Shown: positions 17,579 to 26,882, numbered from the stretch's first letter. The stretch: DNA of 64,000 nt from LMUY01 sp964242925 (GCA_964242925.1 CAXTBW010000001.1:29722-93721); one strand, 5' to 3'. Translations and numbers: made by a program. The notes: a model not told the origin generated them from the sequence alone.

Positions 17579-18376
17579 TCATCCGATGGTCGCGTCGAGC
17601 GCGCGACGGCCGGCATCGTCCTCCGCCCAAAGCTTCCAACCAGGGTCGCCGCGGCGGACGTGCAGCGTGTTCGCCCGGTCGCAGAACAGCGGGTTGCGGT
17701 TGGTCGCCGTGACGAAGTCCGGCTCGCGCCCGGCCTGCTCGCGGAACAGCTCGGTGAGCATCAGCATCGTCAGGCCGCCGTTCACAACGAGCGCCGGGTA
17801 GCCTTCGACGCCGGTGGCGTAAGGGTGGTCGTAGTGGATGCGATGGGTGTTGAAGGTCAGCGCGCAATAGCGGAACAGCGTCTGCGGGTCCGCCTGGAAC
17901 GGCCGTCCACCGGGCGTGGGCTCGCCGGGCGGCGGTTCGCCGGCGCTGGGTTTCGCCGCCTCGCGCAGCACGTAGTCCTGCTCGTCGTCGATGACCGGGT
18001 CGCTGCTGCCGCAGAACGTCTCGCGCAGCACGGTGACGATCATCAGGCGGCCGGTGCGGCCGTGCTTCTCGGTGGCGGAAACCAGCCGGCTGACCTGTCG
18101 CGCCGGCGCGCCGATCGCGATGTCGCCGTGGAACCTGATCCGCCGGCCGCCGAACATCAGCCGCGGCAGGTCCGTCGCCGGCAGCGCGACGCCCGGCCCG
18201 GCAAACCCGTCCGGCCGCAAACTGGACGGGTTGGCGGCCTTGGCGAACATCGCGTTGTGCCAGCCCCGCGGCAGCTTGTCGCCCTCGCGCAGCTCGGCCG
18301 GGCGATCGAGCATGGCGCACATCTGCCGGACGCGGCTGAGGCTGAACCGATCTTCTTCGGCGACGGTGTCCGGCAC
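17579..18376 (-). CDS. MaoC/FAS1-like dehydratase (mesaconyl-/itaconyl-CoA hydratase type)
   Basis: This protein of about 265 residues has two hot-dog halves. The N-terminal FAS1-like half covers TVAEEDRFSLSRVRQMCAML and LPRLMFGGRRIRFH. The C-terminal half contains FRYCALTFNTHRIHYDHPYA, the MaoC-type D/N-x4-H active-site region, then EGYPALVVNGGL. Such proteins hydrate mesaconyl-C4-CoA, itaconyl-CoA or enoyl-CoAs. The start is chosen as GTG at 18376; it is uncertain because no ATG fits and the ribosome site is poor. It is first in the operon with the binding protein and SDR, and its TGA overlaps a possible ATG of the next gene. Confidence 0.82.
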   Translation of the reverse strand: MPDTVAEEDRFSLSRVRQMCAMLDRPAELREGDKLPRGWHNAMFAKAANPSSLRPDGFAGPGVALPATDLPRLMFGGRRIRFHGDIAIGAPARQVSRLVSATEKHGRTGRLMIVTVLRETFCGSSDPVIDDEQDYVLREAAKPSAGEPPPGEPTPGGRPFQADPQTLFRYCALTFNTHRIHYDHPYATGVEGYPALVVNGGLTMLMLTELFREQAGREPDFVTATNRNPLFCDRANTLHVRRGDPGWKLWAEDDAGRRALDATIG

Positions 18377-18454
18377 TCTCCATTCCCCATGGCCTGCTTG
18401 GCGGCCTTGCCGGGCACACTTGCATTCGGCGGCGCGGGCCGCAACGGTGCGGAC

Positions 18455-19978
18455 ATGAACGCTGATCCGGACCGGCTTCCCGTCATCGTCGGCGTCGGTG
18501 AGATCAAGGACCGGCCCGTCGACCCGGCGCACGGGCTGGAACCAGCGGACCTCGCGGCAGCCGCGTTGCGTCGGGCGGAGCAGGATGCAGGGGCCGCGCT
18601 GCTGCAGCAGGTGGACAGCCTGGACGTGGTGGGCGTGGTGTCGTGGCCGTATGACGACCTTCCCGCGCTGCTCGCCACGCGGATCGGGACGCAGCTCGCG
18701 CGACGGCGTCACGGGCCGATCGGCGGCCACACGCCCGTCCAGTTCCTGCACGAAGCGGCGCAGCGCATCGCCCGAGGCGAGTCCGCGGTCGCCGCGGTCT
18801 GCGGCGCAGAGGCGTCCCACACCGCAACCGCCGCCCGCCGCCGCGGCATAGCGCTGCCCTGGACCCAGCCGCGCGGCGGCGTGCCGGCGCAGGATGCCGG
18901 GTGGCTGCCGGCGCGCAACCGCGACTACTTGCACCCCTTGGCCCGGCGGCACTGCATCACCGAGCCCATCACCGTGTATCCGCTCTACGAGGGCGCCACC
19001 GCCGCCGCCTGGGGACAAACCCCTGCGGAGGCCAGCGCGGAATCGGCCCTGCTGTGGTCCCGCCTGTCGCGCGTCGCGGCGGACAATCCGAACGCCTGGC
19101 TGCAACGCGCCCTGCCCGAAGCGGAGATCGCGACGCCGTCCGCATCGAACCGGCCGATCGCCTGGCCCTACCCGAAGTTGATGGTCGCGAACCCGGCGGT
19201 GAACCAGGGCGCCGCCATCCTGATGACCAGCCTGGCCGTCGCCCGCCGGTTGGGCATTCCGGATAACCGGCTGGTCCACGTGCAGGGCGGCGCCGCCGCG
19301 TCGGAGCCGATGGACTGGATGGCGCGCGACCGGTTCGACCACGCCGCCGGCCAGGACGTGGTGCTGGAGCACATGCTCCGCCTCGCCGCCGGCGATCCAA
19401 CCCGGTTCGGCGCATTGGAGCTCTACAGCTGTTTCCCCGTGGTGCCGAAGATGGCGCGCCGCCTGCTCGGCGTGCCGCCCGGGATGACGCCCAGCGTCGC
19501 CGGCGGGCTGACGTTCCACGGCGCGCCGCTCAACAACTACATGACGCACGGCGCCGCCGCGATGGTGCGCGCATTACGGGACCGCGACACGCTGGGCCTG
19601 CTGTACGGGCAGGGCGGCTATCTCACCTGGCACCACGGCGTGGTGCTCGGCCGCCAACCTGCGACGGCCGGGGAGGTGCTTCGCCCGTTCGACCACCAGG
19701 CCGAGGCGGACCGGCGCCGCCTTGCGTCGCCGGCCGTCGTGGAAGCGGCGGAGGGCGCCGCCACGGTCGAGGCGTTCACCATCGTATTCCGGCCAGACAG
19801 CCAGCCCGAGCACGGCGCCGTGGTGCTGCGGCTTGCGGACGGCGCGCGCACGCTCGCCCGCGTTCCCGGCGATGACGCTGCGACTCTCGCGTTTCTGATG
19901 CAGGGCGACCACAGTCCCGTCGGTTGGACCGGGCAGGTTCGTCACGGCGGCGAAGGCTGTTTGCGCTGGGTCGCTTGA
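18455..19978 (+). CDS. Thiolase-like acetyl-CoA acetyltransferase family protein
   Basis: The protein has 507 residues. The start PVIVGVGEIKDRP and the stretches AAVCGAEASHTATAARRRG and PYPKLMVANPAVNQGAAILMTS are typical of the SCP2-thiolase-like acetyl-CoA acetyltransferases. The C-terminus has LNNYMTHGAAAMVRALR and an extra beta-rich domain of about 90 residues (from about TVEAFTIVFR), as in this subfamily. Classical thiolase Cys-His-Cys spacing is not evident, so the activity may differ from plain thiolysis. It is divergent from the hydratase operon and probably belongs to the same catabolic route. An in-frame ATG at 18390 is an alternative start. Confidence 0.82.
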   Translation: MNADPDRLPVIVGVGEIKDRPVDPAHGLEPADLAAAALRRAEQDAGAALLQQVDSLDVVGVVSWPYDDLPALLATRIGTQLARRRHGPIGGHTPVQFLHEAAQRIARGESAVAAVCGAEASHTATAARRRGIALPWTQPRGGVPAQDAGWLPARNRDYLHPLARRHCITEPITVYPLYEGATAAAWGQTPAEASAESALLWSRLSRVAADNPNAWLQRALPEAEIATPSASNRPIAWPYPKLMVANPAVNQGAAILMTSLAVARRLGIPDNRLVHVQGGAAASEPMDWMARDRFDHAAGQDVVLEHMLRLAAGDPTRFGALELYSCFPVVPKMARRLLGVPPGMTPSVAGGLTFHGAPLNNYMTHGAAAMVRALRDRDTLGLLYGQGGYLTWHHGVVLGRQPATAGEVLRPFDHQAEADRRRLASPAVVEAAEGAATVEAFTIVFRPDSQPEHGAVVLRLADGARTLARVPGDDAATLAFLMQGDHSPVGWTGQVRHGGEGCLRWVA

Positions 19979-20001
19979 CGCCAGCGGCCGGCCCCAAAAC
20001 C

Positions 20002-20092
20002 CGTCATCGCGAGCCGCGCTTGGCGGGCGGCGATCCAGGCGGCGCGCGGTGCTGGCGGCTGGATTGCCGCGGCCAAGCGCCTCGCAATGACG
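20002..20092. repeat. Intergenic palindromic repeat, CGTCATTGCGAGG family, copy 2
   Basis: A 91-base inverted repeat runs from CGTCATCGCGAGCCGC to GCGCCTCGCAATGACG, with GGCGATCCAGG and GCTGGATTGCCGCGG inside. It lies between two genes reading in the same direction (thiolase-like and SDR), so it may weaken read-through rather than end two convergent transcripts. Confidence 0.75.
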
Positions 20093-20139
20093 ACGCTGGG
20101 ACGATACTCGGACGACCTTGGTGCAACGGAGGGGACGGC

Positions 20140-20922
20140 ATGGAAGCGAAGTTGGATGGGCGCGTGGCGGTGGTCACGGGCGGCAGCAAAGGGCTTGGCC
20201 TCGCGATCGCCACGCGCATGGCGGCAAGCGGCGCCGACGTGGCGATGCTGGCGCGCAACCCGGACGCGCTCGAGGCGGCGCGGGCGACGGTCGGCGGGTC
20301 CGCCAAGGGAAGGGTCCTCGCCCTGCCATGCGACGTCTCACGCGCGGACGACGTCGCGCAGGCCTATGCGGAGATCGTGCGATCGTTCGGCCGGGTGGAC
20401 ATCGTCGTCAACAATGCCGGCACGTCGCAGACCGGCGCGTTCGCCTCGATCACCGACGCCGTTTGGCAGGCCGACCTCGACCTGAAGCTGTTCGCGGCGA
20501 TCCGGCTGGCGCGGCTGGCCTGGCCCGGCATGGTGGAACGGCGCTGGGGGCGGATCATCAACGTGCTCAACACCATCGCCAAGGCGCCGCGGGCCGGGTC
20601 CGCGCCCACCTCGGTCTCACGGGCCGCGGGCATGGCGCTGACCAAGGTGCTCGCGGGCGAGGGCGCGCCGCACAACATCCTGGTGAACTCCCTCCATGTC
20701 GGGCTGATCGACAGCGACCAGTGGGTCCGCCGCCACGCGCTGGCGGGCGGCGACCAGCCGTATGAGGCATACCTCGCCGGCATGGCGCAGGCCATTCCGC
20801 TGGGCCGGGTCGGGACGGCGGAGGAGTTCGCCAACGTGGCCTGCTTCCTGGCGTCCGACCTGGCCAGCTACGTCACGGGCGCGTCCATCAACGTGGACGG
20901 CAATCTGTCCCCCGTCATGTGA
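20140..20922 (+). CDS. SDR-family protein with atypical active site
   Basis: The protein has 260 residues with a normal Rossmann cofactor site (VAVVTGGSKGLGLAIATRMA, NNAGTSQTG) and a typical SDR C-terminus (GASINVDGN). At the catalytic YxxxK position it reads PTSVSRAAGMALTKVL: Thr replaces Tyr and Arg replaces Lys when aligned on the SxRAA/SxKAA helix. I recall a subgroup of SDRs with this APTSVSRAA sequence, so it looks inherited rather than damaged. It may use another catalytic residue or act on a different reaction. GGAGGGG lies 6-12 bases before the ATG. Confidence 0.85.
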   Translation: MEAKLDGRVAVVTGGSKGLGLAIATRMAASGADVAMLARNPDALEAARATVGGSAKGRVLALPCDVSRADDVAQAYAEIVRSFGRVDIVVNNAGTSQTGAFASITDAVWQADLDLKLFAAIRLARLAWPGMVERRWGRIINVLNTIAKAPRAGSAPTSVSRAAGMALTKVLAGEGAPHNILVNSLHVGLIDSDQWVRRHALAGGDQPYEAYLAGMAQAIPLGRVGTAEEFANVACFLASDLASYVTGASINVDGNLSPVM

Positions 20923-23303
20923 GAGGTGATGTGAGGCGTCCAGCGCCGCAGCAGCAGCGCGCTGGCCACCACGCTCACGCTGGAGAACGCCATCGCGGCG
21001 CCGGCCACGACCGGACTGAGCAGCCCGGCGGCGGCCAGCGGGATGCAGACGAGGTTGTAGGCGAACGCCCAGGCCAGACCCTGCCAGATGCGGTTGAACG
21101 TGCGCGCCGCGATGTCGAGCGCCGCCGGCGCCAGCATCGGGTCGCCGCGCATCAGCGTGATGGACGCGGCGGCCGCGGCCGCATCGGCGCCGGTCGACAT
21201 CGCCATGCCCAGATCGGCGGCGGCCAGGGCGGCGGCATCGTTCACGCCGTCGCCAACCATCGCCACGCCGCCGCGCGCCCGCAATCCGGCGACTGCGGCC
21301 ACCTTGTCGGCGGGCAACGCGCCAGCCCGCACGTCGTCGATGCCGAGCGCCTGGGCGACCGCGTCGGCGGCGCCTTGGTTGTCGCCGGTCAGCAGCACGA
21401 CGCGCAGCCCACGCGTTCGCAGCGCCGCCACCGCCTGGGCGGCGCCCGGCTTGACGGCATCCCCGAACGCCAGCAGGCCAAGTAGGCGGTCCCCCGCAGC
21501 CAGGTAGGAGACGGTCCGGCCGACGCCCTCCAGTAAACCCGCCTCATGCGCCAGCGACGCCGCATCCACGCCAGACTCGCGCATCAGCCGGGCGTTGCCG
21601 AGCCGGATCGTGCGGCCGTCCACCTCGCCCTCCACCCCGCGCCCGGGCAGTGCGCGGACGCCCTGGGCTGGCGCACCAATAGTCTCCGCCCGGGCAAGGA
21701 CGGCGCGGGCCAGCAGGTGCTCGCTGCCGGACTGCAGCGCCGCGGCCAGCCGCAGCACGGAGGCGTCCGTCTCGCCAGGGGCCGGGTGCAGCGCCACCAG
21801 TTCCGGATGGCCCACGGTCAGGGTCCCCGTCTTGTCGAACACCACCGTTCTGATGGTGCGCGCCTGTTCCAGCGCGGCGGCGTCGCGAATCAGGATGCCG
21901 TGGCGCGCGGCGACCCCCGTGCCGACCATCACCGCGGCCGGGGTGGCCAGCCCCAGCGCGCATGGGCAGGCGATGACCAGCACGCACACCGCGGTCACCG
22001 CCGCGTCCTCGACGCCGCTGCCCGCCAGCAGCCAGCCGGCGAACGTCAGCGCGGCGATCCCGATCACCACGGGGACGAACACGGCGCTCACCCGGTCCAC
22101 CAGGCGCTGCACCGGCGGCTTGGCGGCCTGCGCGTCCTCCACCAGCCGCACCATGCGGGCGATCTGGCTCTCGCCCCCGATCGCGGTGGCCTGCACCAGC
22201 AACAAAGCCTCCCCGTTGAGCGCCCCCGCCACGACGCGGCTACCCGGCGCCACCGCCACGGGGAGGCTCTCGCCGGTCAGCAGGCTCTCGTCCGCGCTGC
22301 CGGCGCCTTCGGTCACGCGACCGTCGGCCGGGAAGCGTTCGCCGGGCCGCACCACCAGCAGGTCGCCGACGCGCAGCTCGGCCGCCGCGATGTCGTGCTC
22401 GGCGCCGTTGCGGCGCACCCGGGCCCGCTCCGGACGCAGCTGCTCCAGCGCGCGGATGGCGCCGCCGGCCTGGCGCCGAGCGCGAGCCTCCAGCCACTTG
22501 CCCAGCCGGACAAGGGCGATGACGGCGGCCGACGCCTCGAAGTACAGCCGCCCGCCGTGCCCGGCCGCCAGCTCGTAGGCGCTGAGCCCGAACGCGGCGC
22601 TGGCGCCGAGGGCGACGAGCGTGTCCATGTTGCCGGCGCCCGCCCGCGCGGCTCGCCAGGCGCCCCGGTAGAAACGCGCGCCGAACACGAACAGCACCAC
22701 CCCGGCAAGCGCGAGCTGGGCCCAACCGGGCAGCGCCAGGTCCACGCCGAACGGCATCGCCGCCATGGGCAGCAGGAGCGGGGCGGCGAAGGCGAGGCCC
22801 AGCGCCGCCATAATCCCATCCCGTCCCGCGGAGGCGTCCGGCGCGCCCGTCGGCTCGGGGGCGGCGCTGTCGTACCCGGCGCGGCGCACGGCGGCCACCA
22901 GTTCGCCCAGCCCAGCCGCGCCGGCGAGCACCTGCACCCGCGCCCGCTCCGTCGCCAGGTTGACCGACGCGGCGCGCACGCCGGGCACGGCAAGCAGCGC
23001 CCGCTCGACCCGGCCGGCGCAGGACGCGCAGGTCATGCCGGCGATGGCCAGGTCCAACGTCTCGGTCTGCGCCGGGTAGCCCGCCGCCGCGAGCGCGTCG
23101 ATCACCCGGCCCGCGTCGAAGCCATCGCCAGGGGTGATGAACGCGCGCTCGCTGGCGAGGTTGACCGACACGGCGGAAACGCCGGGCACCGCGGCGATGA
23201 CCCGCTCCACCCGGCGAACGCACCCTGCGCAGTTCATGCCCGACACGGCGACATCCAGCCTGGCCGCCGACTGCGTTCCATGCTCGAGGATGCCCTGGTC
23301 CAT
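20868..23303 (-). CDS. copA: Copper-translocating P1B-type ATPase with two HMA domains
   Basis: This 811-residue membrane ATPase exports Cu+ from the cytoplasm. Two metal-binding domains start it, with MNCAGC (about residue 22) and MTCASC (about 90). The transport motif is CPC in VIACPCALGLATPAAVMVG (about 444), the phosphorylation motif is DKTGTLT (about 488), and the hinge is GDGVNDAAALAAADLGMAM. The ATG at 23303 has GGGAG 8-12 bases upstream; a GTG one codon earlier is possible. Its last 17 or so codons are antisense to the 3' end of the SDR gene, a 55-base convergent overlap. No CueR-type regulator is adjacent. Confidence 0.93.
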   Translation of the reverse strand: MDQGILEHGTQSAARLDVAVSGMNCAGCVRRVERVIAAVPGVSAVSVNLASERAFITPGDGFDAGRVIDALAAAGYPAQTETLDLAIAGMTCASCAGRVERALLAVPGVRAASVNLATERARVQVLAGAAGLGELVAAVRRAGYDSAAPEPTGAPDASAGRDGIMAALGLAFAAPLLLPMAAMPFGVDLALPGWAQLALAGVVLFVFGARFYRGAWRAARAGAGNMDTLVALGASAAFGLSAYELAAGHGGRLYFEASAAVIALVRLGKWLEARARRQAGGAIRALEQLRPERARVRRNGAEHDIAAAELRVGDLLVVRPGERFPADGRVTEGAGSADESLLTGESLPVAVAPGSRVVAGALNGEALLLVQATAIGGESQIARMVRLVEDAQAAKPPVQRLVDRVSAVFVPVVIGIAALTFAGWLLAGSGVEDAAVTAVCVLVIACPCALGLATPAAVMVGTGVAARHGILIRDAAALEQARTIRTVVFDKTGTLTVGHPELVALHPAPGETDASVLRLAAALQSGSEHLLARAVLARAETIGAPAQGVRALPGRGVEGEVDGRTIRLGNARLMRESGVDAASLAHEAGLLEGVGRTVSYLAAGDRLLGLLAFGDAVKPGAAQAVAALRTRGLRVVLLTGDNQGAADAVAQALGIDDVRAGALPADKVAAVAGLRARGGVAMVGDGVNDAAALAAADLGMAMSTGADAAAAAASITLMRGDPMLAPAALDIAARTFNRIWQGLAWAFAYNLVCIPLAAAGLLSPVVAGAAMAFSSVSVVASALLLRRWTPHITSHMTGDRLPSTLMDAPVT

Positions 23304-23435
23304 CACGCTGCTCCCTGCTGCTGGCCCATAGATAGGGCTTCGTCGACCGTCATGCTGCCCGCCTTTGCAACCCTTGCGTCCCCACGGTGCTTTCGCAGTT
23401 GCGCTATGCCGTACCTGGCAGCCCGGAGTGCGTCT

Positions 23436-26342
23436 ATGACGATCGATAACCCGGCTCCACGCCCCGCTCGCAAGGCCATGCTGCCCGTCCGGATAGCCGA
23501 ACTGGCGACGCTGGCCGCGGGGGCGCTGTTCCTGCTTGGGGTTGCCCTGGCCGGCATCCAGCTGTTCGCGGAGCGCCGCACGCGCAACATCCTGGCCGAG
23601 CAGAACAACCGCATCGTCGGGGCCGAGCGTCTACTTTCAGCGCTGAAGGACATCGAGACGGGCGAGCGGGGCTACGTCGTCACCGGCCGCGACGAGTACC
23701 TGGAGCCGTATAATTCGGGCAACGCAGCCATCGGCGCGCAATTGAGGCGGCTGACCGAAACTCCCGGCGGTGCGGACCATCTGCCGGAGTTGATCGCCGC
23801 CAAGCAGGCCATTGCGGCGCGGCTGGTCGCGATCCGGCGTTCGCAGGGCGAGGATGCCGCCCGCGCCATCCTGCTGACGAACGGCGACAAGGCCAGCATG
23901 GACCGGATCCGCATGGATATCGCCGAGATCCAAGCGGCCGCGCGCAACCAGGTGGCCCGGGTGGAACGCGCGGAGGCGTCGCAGGCGCCGTGGATGCTCA
24001 GCCTCGCGGCGGTGGCGATCCTGGTCGGCTTCGGCGGCATCGGCGCGATCTCGCTACGCCGCCGCCGGGCGCAGCGCACCGCGCAGTCGCTATTGGCCGG
24101 GGTGCTGGACAATGCGCCGATCGGCCTGGGCTTCCTCGATGCGACGATGCGGCTGCGACACGCCAACCGCGCCCTGTCGGCGATGAACGAACGGGCGCTC
24201 GGCGCCGACGTCGGCCGCAGCCTGTGGGACATGATGCCCGACACCCGCGCGACCTTGGAGCCGCGGCTGCGCCGGGTGATCGACGCGCGGGAGACGGTGA
24301 AGAACGTCGAGGTCTCGACGGAAAGTCTGACCCATCCCGGCCAGGCGCGCACCTTCCAGTTCGGCTTCTTCCCAGTGAGCCAGCCGGACGATGCGGAGAG
24401 CGCCGCAGCCGGGGTGGTGGTGACCGACGTCACCGGCCGCAAGCGGGCGGAGCTGCGGATGCGCCAGAGCGAGGAGCGGTTCAGGACCGTGGTGGACGCC
24501 AGCGCCGCGATCGTGTGGGTCACGTCCGCCGCCGGGATGTTCGAGCAGCCGCAATTTCGCTGGACGCTGTTCACCGGGCAGACGTTCGAGCAGCTGAAGG
24601 GCGCCGGCTGGTTGGACGCCGTGCATCCGGACGACCGCGAGGCCACCCTGTCCGCCTGGACGGCCGCCACCGCGGCGGTCAGCGAGTTCACCCTGGAGCA
24701 CCGGCTGCGGCGCGCGGACGGCGCGTGGCGGGACATGGAGGTGCGCGCCGTGCCCGTGATGGAGGAGGGCGCGGTGCGCGAATGGGTCGGCACCCACACC
24801 GACATAACCGAGCGCAAGCTGGCCGAGGCCGAGCTGAACGCGGCCAAGGAGGCGGCGGAGGCGGCCAACCGGGCCAAGAGCCAGTTCCTCGCCAATATGA
24901 GCCACGAACTGCGCACGCCGCTGTCCGCCGTGATCGGCTACAGCGAGATGATCGAGGAGGAGATGCAGGAGCTGAAGCAGGTCGAACTGCTGGGCGACGT
25001 GCGCAAGATCAACTCCAACGCGCGCCATCTGCTGAGCCTGATCAACGACGTGCTGGACCTGTCCAAAATCGAGGCGGAGCGGATGACCACCTTCGCCGAG
25101 GATTTCGGCGTCGAGGCGCTGGTGCGGGACGTGGCCGGCACCGTCGACACGCTGGTCCAGCAGAAGGGCAACACGCTGGCGCTGGACCTGGACAGCCCCG
25201 AGCCGCTGGGCGCCATGCGCACGGACCAAGTCAAGCTGCGGCAATGCCTGTTCAACCTTGTCAGCAACGCCGCCAAGTTCACCGAGCATGGCCGCATCAC
25301 CCTGGCCGTCCGGCGCGAGGCCGACGTGGTCACCTTCGACGTGAGCGACACGGGCATCGGCATGACGCCGGAGCAGCTGTCCGGGCTGTTCGAGCGGTTC
25401 GCCCAGGCCGACGCGTCCACCACGCGGCGCTTCGGCGGCACCGGGCTGGGTCTCGCGATCACCCGCGCGTTCTCCCGCCTGCTGGGCGGCGAGGTCACGG
25501 TCCGCAGCGTCTACGGCGAGGGCTCCACGTTCTCCATCCGGCTGCCGGCGCTGTTGCCGGAGCCGGTCGAGGAGGCGGCTGAGCCGAGGCACGACGCTCA
25601 CGCAGGCGGCCATCTGGTGCTGGTGATCGACGACGACGCGGCCCAGCGCGACCTGGTGCGCCGATTCCTCGAGCGCGAGAAGTTCACCGTGCAGACTGCG
25701 TCGAATGGGCGCACCGGCCTCGACATGGCGCGGGCGATGCGTCCCCGCACCATTCTGCTCGACGTGATGATGCCGCAGATGGATGGTTGGTCGGTGCTGT
25801 CGCAGCTGAAGGCCGATCCGGACGTGGCGGACATCCCCGTGATCATGGTGACGTTCGTGAACGAGCCGGCGCTCGGCGCGTCCTTGGGCGCGGCGGACAT
25901 GATCCCGAAGCCGGTGGACTGGGACAGGCTCAAGCAGGTGATGGACCGCTTCCGGGGCGACGAGGGCGGCGTGCTGGTGGTGGACGACGACCCTGATGCC
26001 CGCGAGCGGTTGCGCACCGTGCTGGAGCGCAACGGCTGGATGGTGGCCGAGGCGGAGAACGGACAGGCGGCGCTGGAGCAGGTCGACCGCGCCCTGCCGC
26101 AGCTGATCCTGCTGGACCTGACGATGCCGGTGATGGACGGGTTCGCGTTCCTCCACGAGCTGCGCAAACGGCCGGGCTGCCGCGACATCCCCGTCATGGT
26201 GCTGACCGCGCGTGATCTGTCCGCCAGCGACCGTAAGCTGCTGGACACCGCCGACCGGGTGATGAGTAAAGGCGACATGAGCCTGCGCGACCTGGCCGGG
26301 GAGGTGCGCGCGTTGGCGCAACATCCCCAGTCGCCGGCATGA
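23436..26342 (+). CDS. CHASE3-PAS-PAS hybrid histidine kinase with two receivers
   Basis: The protein has 968 residues. TM1 (about 27-49) and TM2 (about 185-207) flank a periplasmic CHASE3 domain (ERLLSALKDIETGERGYVVTG). Two PAS domains follow, at about 225-340 and 350-465. HisKA has MSHELRTPLSAVIGYSEMI (His about 490), and HATPase has NLVSNAAKF and GGTGLGLAI. Receivers lie at about 727 and 845, with phospho-Asp in LLDVMMPQMDG and LLDLTMPVMDG. The start is ATG 23436 with GGAG 9-12 bases upstream; the longer frame is not homologous. A single receiver gene follows at 38 bases. It senses an unknown periplasmic or internal signal. Confidence 0.93.
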   Translation: MTIDNPAPRPARKAMLPVRIAELATLAAGALFLLGVALAGIQLFAERRTRNILAEQNNRIVGAERLLSALKDIETGERGYVVTGRDEYLEPYNSGNAAIGAQLRRLTETPGGADHLPELIAAKQAIAARLVAIRRSQGEDAARAILLTNGDKASMDRIRMDIAEIQAAARNQVARVERAEASQAPWMLSLAAVAILVGFGGIGAISLRRRRAQRTAQSLLAGVLDNAPIGLGFLDATMRLRHANRALSAMNERALGADVGRSLWDMMPDTRATLEPRLRRVIDARETVKNVEVSTESLTHPGQARTFQFGFFPVSQPDDAESAAAGVVVTDVTGRKRAELRMRQSEERFRTVVDASAAIVWVTSAAGMFEQPQFRWTLFTGQTFEQLKGAGWLDAVHPDDREATLSAWTAATAAVSEFTLEHRLRRADGAWRDMEVRAVPVMEEGAVREWVGTHTDITERKLAEAELNAAKEAAEAANRAKSQFLANMSHELRTPLSAVIGYSEMIEEEMQELKQVELLGDVRKINSNARHLLSLINDVLDLSKIEAERMTTFAEDFGVEALVRDVAGTVDTLVQQKGNTLALDLDSPEPLGAMRTDQVKLRQCLFNLVSNAAKFTEHGRITLAVRREADVVTFDVSDTGIGMTPEQLSGLFERFAQADASTTRRFGGTGLGLAITRAFSRLLGGEVTVRSVYGEGSTFSIRLPALLPEPVEEAAEPRHDAHAGGHLVLVIDDDAAQRDLVRRFLEREKFTVQTASNGRTGLDMARAMRPRTILLDVMMPQMDGWSVLSQLKADPDVADIPVIMVTFVNEPALGASLGAADMIPKPVDWDRLKQVMDRFRGDEGGVLVVDDDPDARERLRTVLERNGWMVAEAENGQAALEQVDRALPQLILLDLTMPVMDGFAFLHELRKRPGCRDIPVMVLTARDLSASDRKLLDTADRVMSKGDMSLRDLAGEVRALAQHPQSPA

Positions 26343-26379
26343 CCATTCAAATCGAACCAATCGAAGAAAGATACGCGCG

Positions 26380-26757
26380 ATGAAGCTTCTGCTGGTCGAG
26401 GACCACGAGGAGATCTGGGATTTCCTATCCCGCAGGCTCAAGCGTCGCGGTTTCGACGTGGTGGTCGCGACCGACGGCCAGGCCGGGGTGGACCAGGCGC
26501 GCGCGCAGCACCCGGACGTGATGCTGCTGGACATGAACCTGCCGGTGCTGGACGGCTGGTCCGCCGCCCGCTTGCTGAAGGCTGACCCGGCAACGGCGGG
26601 CATCCCGATCATCGCATTGACCGCGCACGCGATGGCGGGCGACAAGGAGAAGGCGCTGGCCGCCGGGTGCGACGACTATCACCCCAAGCCGATCGATTTC
26701 TCCCGCCTGGTGACCCAGATCGAGGCGCTGGCTCCCGCGGGCGGGTCTACTTCGTAG
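26380..26757 (+). CDS. Single-domain response regulator (CheY/DivK-like)
   Basis: The 125 residues are all receiver domain: acidic pocket in LLLVEDHEEIWDFL, phospho-Asp in VMLLDMNLPVLDGW, Thr/Ala in IALTAHAMAGDKEKALAAGCDDYHPKPID. There is no output domain. It sits 38 bases behind the hybrid kinase and should be its partner, passing phosphate on or acting by protein contact as DivK does. GAAGAAAG is the likely ribosome site. Confidence 0.92.
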   Translation: MKLLLVEDHEEIWDFLSRRLKRRGFDVVVATDGQAGVDQARAQHPDVMLLDMNLPVLDGWSAARLLKADPATAGIPIIALTAHAMAGDKEKALAAGCDDYHPKPIDFSRLVTQIEALAPAGGSTS

Positions 26758-26782
26758 CAAGACACCGTCCGACCGGCGATAT

Positions 26783-26882
26783 CGTCATTGCGAGGAGCGC
26801 TTTGCAACGCGGCAATCCAGCCGCGCGCACCGTCCGCGCCAGCTGGATCGCCCGCGCAACCAACCGGCGGTTTGCGATGACG
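26783..26882. repeat. Intergenic palindromic repeat, CGTCATTGCGAGG family, copy 3
   Basis: A 100-base inverted repeat starts CGTCATTGCGAGGAGCGC and ends GGTTTGCGATGACG, with GCAATCCAG and CTGGATCGC as inner arms. It lies between the convergent receiver and permease genes, where a hairpin could stop both transcripts. Confidence 0.75.

Noticed and set aside
15501..17801. 766-codon plus-strand open frame across the SDR and binding protein
   Set aside because: The translation is low-complexity His/Arg/Gln/Gly-rich shadow of two clear minus-strand genes.
21546..23435. Long open frame running antisense through copA into the hybrid kinase
   Set aside because: It is the high-GC shadow of copA. Recognisable protein begins only at 23436, where GGAG and MTIDNPAP mark the kinase start.
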